Below, one piece after another: positions 1-10,700 of a stretch of DNA of 64,000 nucleotides. How positions within the stretch are numbered: the first letter of the stretch is position 1; each line of letters starts with the position of its first letter. Made by a program: the position numbers and the translations under genes. Origin of the DNA: Aplectana chamaeleonis (taxonomy: Eukaryota; Nematoda; Chromadorea; Rhabditida; Cosmocercidae); the NCBI GenBank assembly GCA_029168955.1, contig JAPDOI010000172.1, positions 1,054,001 through 1,118,000 on the forward strand, read 5' to 3'. The notes beneath the pieces are model-generated. The model saw only the letters and a list, made by a program, of their open reading frames with translations, did no database searches and had not been told where the DNA came from.

Positions 1-76
1 GTTCCACAAGAATACCGAGAAGAAACAGGCTACAGTGAAAGCAAAGCTCAACGTCCTACGAGCTCTGGGAGGCACG

Positions 77-441
77 GTCAAGCGGGGTTGCGAAATTTCG
101 CAACGTGGGGTGGGGTAGGGTCGCAAAATTTTTGGCTCGAAAATAAATGTCACGAGGGGGATCGCAAAAATTTCGGTTTAAAGGTGAAAATTTGGCGAGG
201 ATATTTCAAAAATTCTCGATATTGGTTACCGAAGGGAATGATCGTAGCATTGATCAGGTTTTAGGCGCTCAAACCCAACTACTGATCGAATTACCAGCGT
301 CTGACAGTTTTCGTAGTCAAATATAAGGTGCCCAGAAATCGCGCCGCGGGGGGATCGCAAAAGTTTTGGATTTTGGAAGTTTTTCGATGGTGGGGGGTCG
401 CTCCAAATTGGAAAAATTACGCTACGCCCCGCTAGATCCTG
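77..441. mobile_element. Element inserted in the LINE, with repeated GGGGATCGCAAAA motifs
   Basis: It separates the LINE codons for LGGT, which occur on both sides: CTGGGAGGCACG at 65-76 and CTGGGAGGAACG at 442-453, a probable imperfect target duplication. Its ends are imperfect inverted repeats (AGCGGGGTTGCGAAATTT on the left, AAATTACGCTACGCCCCGCT on the right). Inside, GGG(G)ATCGCAAAA-like motifs recur near 116, 156 and 350. A relative occurs in the intron at 2340-2600. No coding potential seen. Superfamily unknown. Confidence 0.6.
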
Positions 442-758
442 CTGGGAGGAACGTCGTGGGGGAGTAGCAAGGAGACACTTTTGGCCACCTACAAGGCAAT
501 ATTGCAGCCGGCGTTGGAGTACGCTGCACCGGTATGGCAGCACATGATATCGAATTCATCGTGGACAAAGATGCAGCGAGTCCAAAATACTGTTCTTCGG
601 ATTGCCACAGGGTGTGCTAAAGGCACCTCAGTGGAACATCTTCATGCTGAAGCCCGAATTCTGCCAGTTAAGGAGCACTGCCAACTCCAAGCGCAGCAAC
701 TGGTTATTAACATTGTCAAGCAGTCTGACCACCCATTAAGAAGGATCATGAATCCCGT

Positions 759-782
759 GAGAGAGAGAGAGAGAGAGAGAGA
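759..782. repeat. (GA)n microsatellite
   Basis: A perfect GA dinucleotide run of 12 units inside the LINE reading frame, where it encodes alternating Arg-Glu. This is probably a slippage expansion after the element died. Confidence 0.9.
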
Positions 783-1240
783 CATCAGAAGGCCTTTTGC
801 GGATGCTCCCGAGAAAATCAATATACAAAGATGGACGGACTCCCAATTAGATCGTCGGCGTCTTTTACGTGCGGAGCACACCAAGTTCGTCAGGGATCAC
901 TTGAGTAGGATGACCGTCAATCCCATATTGGGGGTCGCACCACCCATAGTCAGCGACACCGAGATGGAACTCGGTAGGCGGGCTAGAAGTACCCTTGCCT
1001 CGTTACGCTGCGGTCATTCCCCTATGCTGATGTCATTCTTGCATAAGATCGCAGTAAGCCGGACGAGTGCCCGGACTGTGGTAGCCGTGGCCACACAACT
1101 GAACACCTATTCGAATGCCCAAAGAGGCCTACCACTCTTACAACAAGGGATTTGTGGACGAGTCCGGTTTCAGTCGCCCGTTTCTTGAATCTTTGACGAA
1201 AACCTTCCTGCGGCTGCAAAGAAGAAGAAGGAGAAGAAGT

Positions 1241-1364
1241 CATAACTCTGTTCATAGGGAGTCTTGGACGATTTCAGAGATACCACTGTGATCAGAGTGT
1301 GGCTTTCTTTAAGACCAGCATAAAAACTGAAGAAAAAGATTTTCTGGATGTTCTGTGCCTTTAG
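1241..1364 (+). mobile_element. TTAA-C family MITE, right-end fragment
   Basis: Closely matches the right third of the complete copy at 21199-21690 (CATAACTCTGTTCATAGGG, AGATACCACTGTGATCAG) and ends in TGTGCCTTTAG, the family terminus with TTAG for TTAA. It follows the LINE end almost directly, so the left part was lost. Confidence 0.7.
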
Positions 1365-1706
1365 GTAATTTGACCGAAAGCTGTTCACCCTCAAAGATGG
1401 CGCGATTGTCTGATGGAGAGACGAGGTGATTTAGCCCCGCCCCAAGCAATCCCCCTTTACGGCTACGGAAATTTCAATCTCGGGAGTCCCAAAAGCATCG
1501 AGAACTCAGTGCGCCTATCTACATAGCTAGCTCGCGTGCCGCGCCATCAATCAATACGGGTAATATCAATGGATGACGTGGCATGCGAACGTGCTGCGGG
1601 CGGTCTCGCTGTGGGGCGACTACGCATGGAGAGAACGATATGCATATTCGTTTTTTCTATCTTGAATGTTTTCGGTAGTAAATCTTCTATAGAAATCATG
1701 TTGCAG

Positions 1707-3335
1707 AAGATGGAAAGGATCTGTACACTGACAACTATGCTCAGCAGCTCAATCGATGGGGATATGAGAAGATGGTCTTGCCAAAGGTTTGTAGTAGTTG
1801 AATGAACTTTCTATTTTTATTTTATTATTACATAAGATGAACTTATGTGAGGTTAAGAATATGAGTATTACAGTACGAGGAATAAGAGGTTATAGTAAGT
1901 GGTTGTCAGAAGGGTTTCACGTATTCGAGCGAGAATAGTGGCGCCGCCAGTATGGACATGGGTTGAGGGGGGAGGGGCTAGCCAGCCTCGTGGGTGTCCC
2001 TCGTCACATTCTGTCTAGCTCCGCTCGCCTCTCGCGACTATGAGCCTCTAAAGGGCGTTGGATATATTCTTCACTTTTGCATGATTTAGGTTGAACGAGC
2101 TGTTGAAGTCACGCAGCCCTATGATGGCTCTCTATCAATCTTTGCCCTCATCTATCGTACTTATGGTATCATTCGGCAGTTCATTGAGGTGGGTTTGGCT
2201 CTAGAATAATTCATAATATTACGACTTTTCTTATACACTATACGTTCCTTCCGAATGCAGAGGTCGCTTCGGATATCGCAAACCGTCAAGTCCGAATCAT
2301 CTGGTAGTTCTGATATAGAGCCACAAAATGCAACGGTTTTTGCCCGAAATACGGAGTTGAGCAGGGTTGCGACTCGGCTCAACGGGAGGTCTTAGGAACT
2401 TTTGAAAATTTCAGATGAAAAAATTAAAATTTGGGGGGGCGGTCGTCAAATTTCTACAGAAAAAAAGAGTGCCGAATACAAATATGATGACTATTTGTAG
2501 AGGGGGGATCGCGAACATTTTGAAAATTTTGTTCAACAGGAGGGGTCGAAGCTTCGCCGAAAATTGACGCAACGGCCAGGTCTGCTCAACCCTGGCACCT
2601 AGCTGAAGAACCACTCTGTGCCGACTTCGTAGGATTTACGAATACTTCGGAGCGAAAACTACTTGGCTCCCTCGCGTTAGTACGAGATCGAGGAATAGAC
2701 AACGAGGGAGTTGGTGGGTAAGTAGCGATTAGCATACGCTCGCAAACGCACGCGATGGTATAGAGTGAATTTTGCTTTGGAATAGGGTGTATGTGCTGTC
2801 GTTTTCGGAGCCAAATTCCGGTCCGCATTTACGGACAACAGCTGTTGCATCACACGACAGGATGATAATCTTCCTGCGATCGCTTGGTCCGAGCACGATT
2901 TACCTTTCTCCCAGAGCGGTTAGCATCGTGTTGCGTGGTGCAACAGCGTAGTCTGCAATTGCGGACCGGAATTTGGCTACGAGAACGTCACTATGTGCGT
3001 CACATCTCAATCACCATGTTCTAGGAGAACCGTCTGGACACAACTATAGGCTTAGAGTTCTATAATAGTGGAGAGATCTGTGTTTCTTTTCCTCTTGATC
3101 ACGTTGAAGAATTTGTGATCCCGGAGGTGAGGTGTTTCCCATTGTATTCTCTTGGATACGCAGTCAACTTCTTCCTTTCCAGCATCTCTCGCAGGAAGCA
3201 TTAGAATCCAGACTAGCGAAGAGGAAGTTTGATTCCGATGAGGAATCCAGTGAGAGTGAGGCTGATCCTCAGTCAGATGCGGCTGACGACGCTGAGGTCG
3301 AGATTGAGGCTGGTGGTGATAAGAAGGATGATTAG
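1707..3335 (+). CDS. Unidentified multi-exon gene, three terminal exons, acidic C-terminus
   Basis: Three exons splice in frame: 1707-1786 (acceptor TTGCAG, donor AAG|GTTTGT; starts in phase 1), 2090-2188 (acceptor GATTTAG, donor GAG|GTGGGT) and 3183-3335 (acceptor CTTTCCAG, stop TAG). Together they encode 109 residues. The first exon reads DGKDLYTDNYAQQLNRWGYE and onward. The second gives VERAVEVTQPYDGSLSIFAL and then IYRTYGIIRQFIE. The third begins HLSQEALESRLAKRKFDSDE and becomes almost wholly acidic (DEESSESEADPQSD, then AEVEIEAGGDKKDD). The helix-like IRQFIE|HLSQEALESRLAKRK stretch runs straight across the last junction, which supports the model. Earlier exons must lie upstream, beyond the LINE or outside the window. 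I do not recognise the family; an acidic tail after a basic LAKRK segment is common in nuclear or ER-membrane cytosolic tails but proves nothing. Introns hold repeats at 2340-2600 and 2800-2988. Confidence 0.75.
2340..2600. repeat. Intronic repeat related to the element at 77-441
   Basis: Contains GGGGGGATCGCGAACATTTT and GGGGGGCGGTCGTCAAATTT, the motif style of the LINE-inserted element, flanked by GAGCAGGGTTG and CTCAACCCTGG. It lies in the last intron of the acidic-tail gene. Boundaries are approximate. Confidence 0.45.
2800..2988. mobile_element. Palindromic MITE, CCAAATTCCGGTCC family
   Basis: About 55-bp imperfect terminal inverted repeats: AGCCAAATTCCGGTCCGC on the left mirrors GCGGACCGGAATTTGGCT on the right, with CTGTTGCATCACAC facing GTGGTGCAACAG further in. 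A related copy is at 18642-18832. It lies in an intron. Confidence 0.75.
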
Positions 3336-4015
3336 AGGGCATCTCATTATTGTATGTATGGGTGATTTTTTTGTTTTGACATGACTGAGCATCTCCAATG
3401 TTTAGTTGCGTGGTTTTATTTTTCTCCCTTTTTCCATGTTTCATGTGCCTTGGAGAGATTTCGTTTTTTTACATATCCAAGTTTTTTTCCCTCTGTTTGT
3501 TACGGTTTTGAATGAAGCTTTTATTTTCTTTTCTGTTTTTCCCTGCAAAAAAAGGAAATATTCTATTAAGATTATTTGGCTTCTTGAGAGTAATAGTATT
3601 CATTCATATGAAAGCACACTGGGTGAGAAACGCTTGAAACTGATGTTGATACTCTTTCATTCATCCTCGTTGAGCAGGACCGATGAATCTTCTGTATGCT
3701 GAGTGGCACCACATAGACGACTCCAGCAACTGAAATTGGTATTAGAAATGAAGATATATAGGATCAAAGGGATTCAATACGTAGAATTATTTTGGTTTAT
3801 GAGACAAGCTGAAGCGGTCCGCGGTTCCAAACAGTGTAGCAGCGTTGAGCGGAATGGAGGCATGAAATGTCCGAGATCTGGTTTTGGGGCAAAATTTTCC
3901 TCTTTGGGTATGGGTTTTCGCATGCGAAACACCAGGAAATAGTCAAATATACGGCATTTGGTTTCGAAACGTGGATATCGACTAATCCATGATTTCGGCT
4001 GGTAGTGGACAGAAG

Positions 4016-4160
4016 CTTGAGGGGTCGTTTATACTTCCGCGGCTGAGCGGTGCGGCACAGTGCATTTCTGTGACATTGATCACGCGGCGTGGCACGTTCT
4101 ATGTTATTGGATTTCACTTCGCCGCACGCTCGGCGGCGGAAGTGTAAACGATCCCTGAGG
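4016..4160. mobile_element. Palindromic MITE, TTTATACTTCCGC family
   Basis: Inverted arms: GAGGGGTCGTTTATACTTCC on the left and GGAAGTGTAAACGATCCCTG on the right, continuing into GAGCGGTGCGGC facing GCCGCACGCTC. Related palindromes occur at 9198-9345 and 48183-48314. Confidence 0.75.
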
Positions 4161-5502
4161 TGAAGGTCGGTATTGCGAGGTCCACTTCATGCTTCGACTT
4201 TTCGCTCGTTGCAACAATCCATAGGTAAGGGCTATTTTGTTGGAACATCATGCAGAGAAGTCGAAGTTCACACTGACGCTGACCGCTGTGCACTGTGTTG
4301 GGCATGGTCTCATTCATACTTTCCCTCGCCGCAATCTGTCGCTGGTGCCATTTGACGCTTCGTTCATAGCTCGACTAAATGTAGTTTTGCACTATTGATC
4401 GTGATCGCAAGATGAATATTATGGGACAAGGTGTGCACCCACGCCGCTTCGCGGCCTAATTGTGGGCGTGCTTTAGGATTTATGGAATATTTGAATTGCA
4501 GAGCCGTGCCTCGCTGTGCTCAACAGCATTGGCAGTACCACTGATTTTTTTTTGCAGAAAAAGCGCTTTTCGGCGTTTTTTTTGCGCTGACAAAGCGCCG
4601 CGTCGCCATAACTTGCTTCAAACTGGTCTGATTACAAATTTGAAGTAATTTCTGGATTGCTTTCATTGAGTCCCATATGACAATGCTACAAAATAATAGA
4701 TTCAGCTTTAGAAGTGCATCGAAAATTGCATATTTGCACCACAAACTCTCTCATTATGAACTGGTTAGACGGTCATGATCGCAGAAACCTTTCATGTTTT
4801 GACCTGTAGTCGATGTGAATTTTGGAAGGAAATGCACATTTTCCAAAAGGATAACGAAGTCGAGAAGACTGTACACGTACCATTGCATTTGCCTCACTGA
4901 GAGGAACACGAAAACCACCCCAAAATTCATTTCGTCAATTTTGAAGCGAGATATGAAGATGAGGCCCTTTCTCTGATAAATATTGCCGGGACTCTTCCGC
5001 TACTGCTCCGCGACTTCTCCGTGGGTCACGCTTCCTCAATCGACCGCGACTTCCCCGGGACTCTTCCGCGACCTCACCGCGATTTGGTCAATGAATAATC
5101 GTCCGCGGTTCTGCCTCGCATCAACCCAGCGACCCCTCCGGCAGGCGCCGAGCCGGAGGAGTTGTGGCGCTATCACGGCAATATTTCTCAGAGTTGTATG
5201 CGCAAAAAAAGGCACAAACGCTCTTTCTGCTGAAAAACATGCACGCTACTGTATGTTTTCACAATAATCAGTTACACTGAATTCAATCAAGCTCACACAG
5301 GGTTCTTGTGCGATGCAGTGCATAACCCTTCACAGCCTGACACAGATTTGAAAGAAGAATCTGCGGAGAAAGTTATGTCACACTTCTCCGTGGATTGGTG
5401 AACTGTATATTGATATCCTGCTCAGTTCTTGAGCTCACCCCAGAGAGCTGTCTCTCTAGAAAAAGACTATGAATGAACAGGGCAAATATAGTTGGGAGGA
5501 TA

Positions 5503-5655
5503 GGATAGGTGCTTTCTACACACCGAAGGAGGAGTTGTCTCGGCTTCTGTGGCTTAAGTTCCACTCGAGACCACTTCGCTTGCATTCAGTAGCGCGACGT
5601 GTTGAATTGCAAAAGCGGGACGACTCCCTCTGTGTGTGGAGAGCTCCTATCCCCA
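5503..5655. mobile_element. MITE, GGGACAGGYGCTCTCT family, copy 1
   Basis: Left arm GGATAGGTGCTTTCTACACA with AGGAGGAGTTGTC faces right arm GACGACTCCCTC and GAGAGCTCCTATCC. The arrangement matches copies at 22640-22780 and 36811-36965; the latter has a clear 8-bp target duplication. No convincing duplication is visible here. Confidence 0.7.
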
Positions 5656-6235
5656 ATATCATGAGTTTGTCCTATGCCATGCCGTTCGGAAGTATAAATG
5701 ACGCCCACGTCGAGACTCCTGGGCGTGACGAGTAAGCCCTAGCGTGTAGCCTGTGGTCCACCTGCGTCGGAGAGCCTGTCGCTGTTCCCAGCAAGAGATC
5801 CACGACAGGTCCAAAATCAAAATTGATCAATAACAGAAATGTCGCTGACGGCAGCGACAGGCTCAGTGACGCATGTAAAGTCTGTCCGAATGGCACTGTC
5901 CGCCCACGTCGTCGGCGTGCGTGTCGAGCGGCCGTCGCGATAGCATTTTTCGGACGAGCCTTCCCACAGCTGCAAACACCTGACTCGAGTATTAGTCACT
6001 ATTCGTCTAATATTGCTGCCTGTCAATTTACAGGACCCAAAAACGCCTTCGCGAAGGCCGCTCGACATGCACGGCCAGGGCATGGACGTACAGTCTCATT
6101 TGAATGCTTTTTATACATATCATAGGCTTTAGGGACAGCTGCTTTTCTTCGATCGCGGCGACGCGTCACTAATAGCTGTCATAGGCCCGATTTATACTTC
6201 CCCTCGTTTCGATGCGTCTCTCGCGTCATTTGAGT

Positions 6236-6882
6236 TCTGCAGAGCTGCGGCGACCGGCGAGTAGTTGCCGAGCGTCAGCCTCGGCGCGCGTGCAAAAATG
6301 CTTTCGGGCAAGATTGTCGCCGCGTCGGTCGCTATCAGTGACACAGGGCCGTCTCCGCGTGAAAACACTTTGGTGCCTTCCGTCGCCCTCTATGCCCAAA
6401 GGGGTCTGCAGAGTTGCCGCGACCAGCGACTGCTCGCGGAGCTTGAGCGTTGACGCGGCAACAAAATTGCTTCCGAACATTATCGCCACCTCGTCGGTTG
6501 CCGCCCTGAGTGACGCAAGGCCGTCACAGCGTCAAAACACTGCGGTGCCCCCTTCGTCGCCGTTCACGCCGCGTCGGTCACCCTCGTCCCCGTACGTAAT
6601 CGATATTGCATCACCCAGCGCTGTTGTTTTTGTTGTTGTTGTCACCCATCTTCCACCATAACCATTGATCCTGTATCCAAACTTCCGGTACGTAGACGGC
6701 ATAATCGAAGCAACTTTTCTACATAGGAACCTCTTCTTTGGAGGATCCCTGAGTGGGGCGTTTTTCGACCCTCTTGTTTTCTTTTTTTTTCTTTTTTTTA
6801 TTATTTCTTTTTTTTTATTTATTTATTATTTATTTTTTGTTGCTCGCTGCCAGCAACGCATCGACTTCAACTCTGCAGATCC
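6236..6882 (-). mobile_element. CTGCAGAG-family elements in tandem, second copy split by an insertion
   Basis: Two copies in the same orientation. The first (6236-6399, partial) carries TTCTGCAGAGCTGCGGCGACC. The second starts at about 6400 with AAGGGGTCTGCAGAGTTGCC and follows the reverse complement of the 8454-8731 copy up to CATCACCCAGCGCTGTT near 6628. It then resumes at about 6838 with TTGCTCGCTGCCAGCAACGC and ends ACTCTGCAGATCC. The intervening ~205 bp is an insertion rich in T runs. Confidence 0.65.
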
Positions 6883-7721
6883 TTTTTATCACTCATATCG
6901 ATAATAAATGGACATCCTTGATATGCAGCGGTCGCGGGAGGGATGAACTGGGAGTGCGCAAGGGTGCGTTCGCAACGTGTTCGACGCGTCGCTGAGCAAG
7001 GGATGGCTTTAAGTCCTAATACATACGTCCCGCGAACGTGCACGTCACCCAGTTTGGTTTTTGATCGCGTAACAAACGTTGTGTGGCGTCGCCCGTCGCG
7101 AGAAATATGCGCTGAGCCTAAGAATACTTCGCGCAAACGCTCGACAACGTTGGCGTCGTGCATTGCAGCTGATCCTCTTCGGCAGCCGCCGCCGCGTTGC
7201 AGTTTCACTACTTCATCGCGTGGCTGGTAGAGCGTCACATCACGGCGTTTCGGAAAATGAGATCCTAGGTTTCCTCCAGAGTTCGGTCGTGTCACTCACT
7301 TCTATGTAATTGGGTCAGGCAACGATGGTACTCTAGAAAACACCCCCGGTGGCGCGCCAGTCGACACCGATATTTCAATCATTAGTCTAACAATGATCAG
7401 GACGCTTTGAAATGCCCTTGGAGTTTTCACCAACGTCCTCTCAGAGCGAGTTCTGCATCAAGATTACACGTGTGGAGGCCAACTGTGCACGCGCACGATT
7501 TGATGAGTACACCGCAATCGCAGCGGCTGGTACTAAGAAAGTTTTTGCGTTGACGCCTCGGTGGATCCGCCCATTTAACGCAATGTGGAAAAGATCGTTG
7601 ATGGGTCAGTTGTTATCGTAGCTGCAGCTTATCGCTGGCAGACCCTTCCTATGTCTCATTTTCATGCTGAAGCGTTAGAGTTTCGTCGTACAAGGGATTG
7701 ACCATCAAATGCTACAAAAAA

Positions 7722-10700
7722 TTACCTTCTACTTCTATCACCCAAAATAGGGAGCACGCGTTGTCTAAACCAAGGACCAAAGATAATGTCGTTGTAAATG
7801 AAGATACCTAGGACAAGCAGTGCGAACCCGACAACCTGAAAAACAATTTGATTTTTGTATTAGAATTTATGTTTGCATACCGAAATGGAGTAGGCGGCAA
7901 ACCTTTAAAGGTATGAAGTGTTCACCGAAGAACGGTATGCTCAGCGTCCAAATCACTAGCGTTCTCACACTGTCGAGAACCATACGAGTTGTAGCAGACA
8001 GCTCTTTGGTGACCGACACTGCAGCGAAGTTGAAGAAGGCAACACTGAAAATAGGTGACTCGTGATAGAGTACTCAGGGTTTAATGTGAATCGATTATCT
8101 GGCTGGAACCATTGAAAAGTTATTACTTTCACCTCATAACTCTTATGGAACACATCCAGCTCGTCACGCGCGGGCATGGTCTCGGAGTATGAACGGTCTG
8201 ACGCCACGCCCAGGCGCGCTCATCACTCCCGCTCGGTTATGGTGGTGACGGTCGAAACGACTTTTTCATCATTTTCATTATCAGCCGCATCAATTTCATT
8301 ACATTTCATGATGAATAATTTCAGTACTCTCCTCTGCTATCATGATGGTGAACGCGTGTACAGAATTTGTTTGCTTGGAAAAATTGAGGCTCACTTTATT
8401 ATGCTCCGCCATGGCGTCGACGCTGAAGTATTCATAGTCTCCGCAAGCGTCTATAGGGGTACGCAGAGTTGAAGTCGTTGCGTTGCTCGCAGCGACGAAC
8501 AGCACTGGGTGATGCAATATCGACTACATTCGGCGACGATGGCGACCGACGCGGAGTGATGGGCGACAAAGGGGGTGCAGCAGAGTGTATTGATGCCGCG
8601 ACGGCCCCACATCACTGCCAGCGAGCGGCAACCGACGCCGCAACAATAATGTTTCAAAACATTTTTGTCGCCGCGTCAAGGCTGACACTCGGCGACCACT
8701 CGCCGGTCTCTGCAACTCTGCAGACCCCTTGAAGCGCGTAAAAAGTTCTTATGCCCCGACGCTACGCTCTCGCGTGGCGCGCTTATGTTGAGGAGTATGA
8801 ATAGCGCCTTACTCTAACATGGAGATATAGAGTTAGTGCAAAATAAATAATTGCGAACAAATGCTGTTCTGAGACACGCACCTTTGCTTGGAATGAGAAA
8901 TAAAATCCCGCATTTTCGGGCTGATATTGAAGAAACAGAATCTTTAGAAACAAACCGTACCTAATGATCGTTCCTCCCAATGCTACAGCAATCCATGGTT
9001 TGTCGCATATCTGTTTCCATGCGAAGAAAACGTCCTGAAGATCATACATGTATGTAGTGGTTTCGTCTTTCATGCGGACAACTTTCGTATAGATTTCGTT
9101 GTGGAACCAAGAGTTGCCTAGCCATTCCGGGGTTAGTGCATAGTTAAGGCCATAGGTACATATTCGGCGCTAACCACTTGTGCAACCCCTTTTACCAGGG
9201 TAGTAGGCTCATACTTCCGCAGCTGGGCAGCCCGGCGAAGTGCAATCCTATGATATTGATCACGCGGCCCGGCGCGATCAATATTTTGGAAACGCCCTTC
9301 GCCGCACCGCTCGCCCTGTGAAAGTAGAAGCGACGCCTTACACACCCGGCGATAGCTCAGACGGGTTCAACGTTTTGACGCGACGTGCGCTTCGGAAGTC
9401 TGTTCTGTTTACCCCGTCGGTGGAGCGCGTTTACTGTGACCGTGTCTTAAATTTTCGGAAGCTTATGGCGAACGCGCTCTAGCAAAAGAGCAAACAAGAC
9501 GGATTCTAGCCGCGCACGTACCGCCAGAAGGTAAAACTCTTTCGAGCTCCTCTTTCGGTGTCTAATGGATCTACAACACCCTGTTGCCCCGTAATGATCA
9601 ACAATGTCAAGCCACTGTTCCTGGACCTACACTGGCACACCCATAAGAAGACTATTTCTTCGTTACCCAGCGAATTAAAGGTGCGGAATATGGCACACGC
9701 AATACAGTTAGTAAAATGGTCACATTAATGAGCTTGACATTCACCTCTAATCGTCCATCCGGGTTTGTTGAGAATGTGGGTGAGACATGAATGTAAAACA
9801 ACGGCACCATCATAACAGCAAGAACTGCCATCCCGAATAGACCTGAACGTGTGTTAGCTTTACAGTTAAGAACAATTGAGTTTCTCTGGGCTTATCCGGG
9901 ACGTAAATCCGGTTCGTACTGGCGCAAAGTCGCTGTTGCAGCACGCAGCTCGAGGATAATCGTTTGATTGCACTGGGCGTCGCAACAGCGAATGTCCGAA
10001 CTCGTGGTCCGGTATTTCACTCCGATGTGGACAGTAGACATCCTTGGGGTGATTGCGGCACATGCTGCCTGATCAGAACGACATCGCTGTAGCCAGCCCC
10101 GTCGATATGCATGCACATCGTTCGAATTGGGCGAAAAATTCACCCGTTGTGGTTCGAGTGAGCACGCCTGTGCGATCCGTGGCCGTCCCGGTTAATGAGC
10201 ATGTAATAAATTGCTCACTTAGGCCGAAACAAAAAACCCGATGTAGCCGGACTGAGCCCGTCTGGTCCGCCCTGATCCAGCTGTGGCCGTCGCGGTCGAT
10301 ATGTGTGCAATTCGTTGTTTACTGAGGTCGAAATTCCTTCGTTTTGGCCACAGTTAGCTCGAGTCCGCATGCATAATCTATTGGAATGCAGCCGACACAA
10401 TAGTGGCGGCGTAGGAAGGTGCAGGTTCTTTAGAGACGGGAAAGAACGACTTATGATCACTAGGGACGGGAGAGGACGACTCAGTACAGGGAGAGTTTTG
10501 GCTGACTATGACGAGGATCCAAACTAGGAGTCGGCCATGTATCAATGCTTTCGTCCAGAAAGTAAGACGGGTGGAGCTGCGCGCTTGAACTCGTCGGCGA
10601 GACTCAGGAAACTCTTGTGTCGTCTGCTTCGAGCGCGACCTTCCGCTCCGCTCCCTCCTGAAAGGGACTATTTCTTATCATCTGCCCCAGTTAAGACGCA

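Larger units (their letters stand above)
1..1196 (+). pseudogene. 3' part of a jockey/CR1-like LINE reverse transcriptase, broken
   Basis: The end of a non-LTR retrotransposon polyprotein, running in from the left window edge. Positions 2-76 encode the end of the RT thumb region (KAKLNVLRALGG). The frame is then interrupted by an inserted element (77-441) and resumes at 436 with GGTSWGSSKETLLATYKA and LEYAAPVW, motifs typical of the C-terminal part of jockey/CR1 RTs in nematodes. Near 1040-1060 the frame shifts by one base; in the new frame a CCHC zinc knuckle (CPDCGSRGHTTEHLFEC, CX2CX8HX3C) follows, and a stop at 1194-1196 ends the ORF. A (GA)n run at 759-782 lies inside the coding frame. 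The insertion and frameshift mean this copy cannot be active. The family (RT of jockey/CR1 type) is well supported; the exact clade is not. Confidence 0.88.
3336..7721. other. Intergenic region, MITE-rich, no gene seen
   Basis: Between the acidic-tail gene and the 3' end of the SLC35F6-like gene. It holds the MITEs listed separately (4016-4160, 5503-5655, 6236-6882), a GC-rich repeat-like stretch at about 5690-6080, another at about 6930-7230, and a pyrimidine-rich run near 6775-6840. The open frames here are short and lie on GC-rich repeat arms; none shows family motifs. Confidence 0.6.

Noticed and set aside
5823..6125. 100-residue plus-strand frame
   Set aside because: Lies on GC-rich palindrome-like repeat sequence with overlapping frames on both strands.
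6753..6995. Hydrophobic frame rich in Phe and Leu
   Set aside because: Produced by T-rich runs inside an insertion in a repeat; no real coding pattern.
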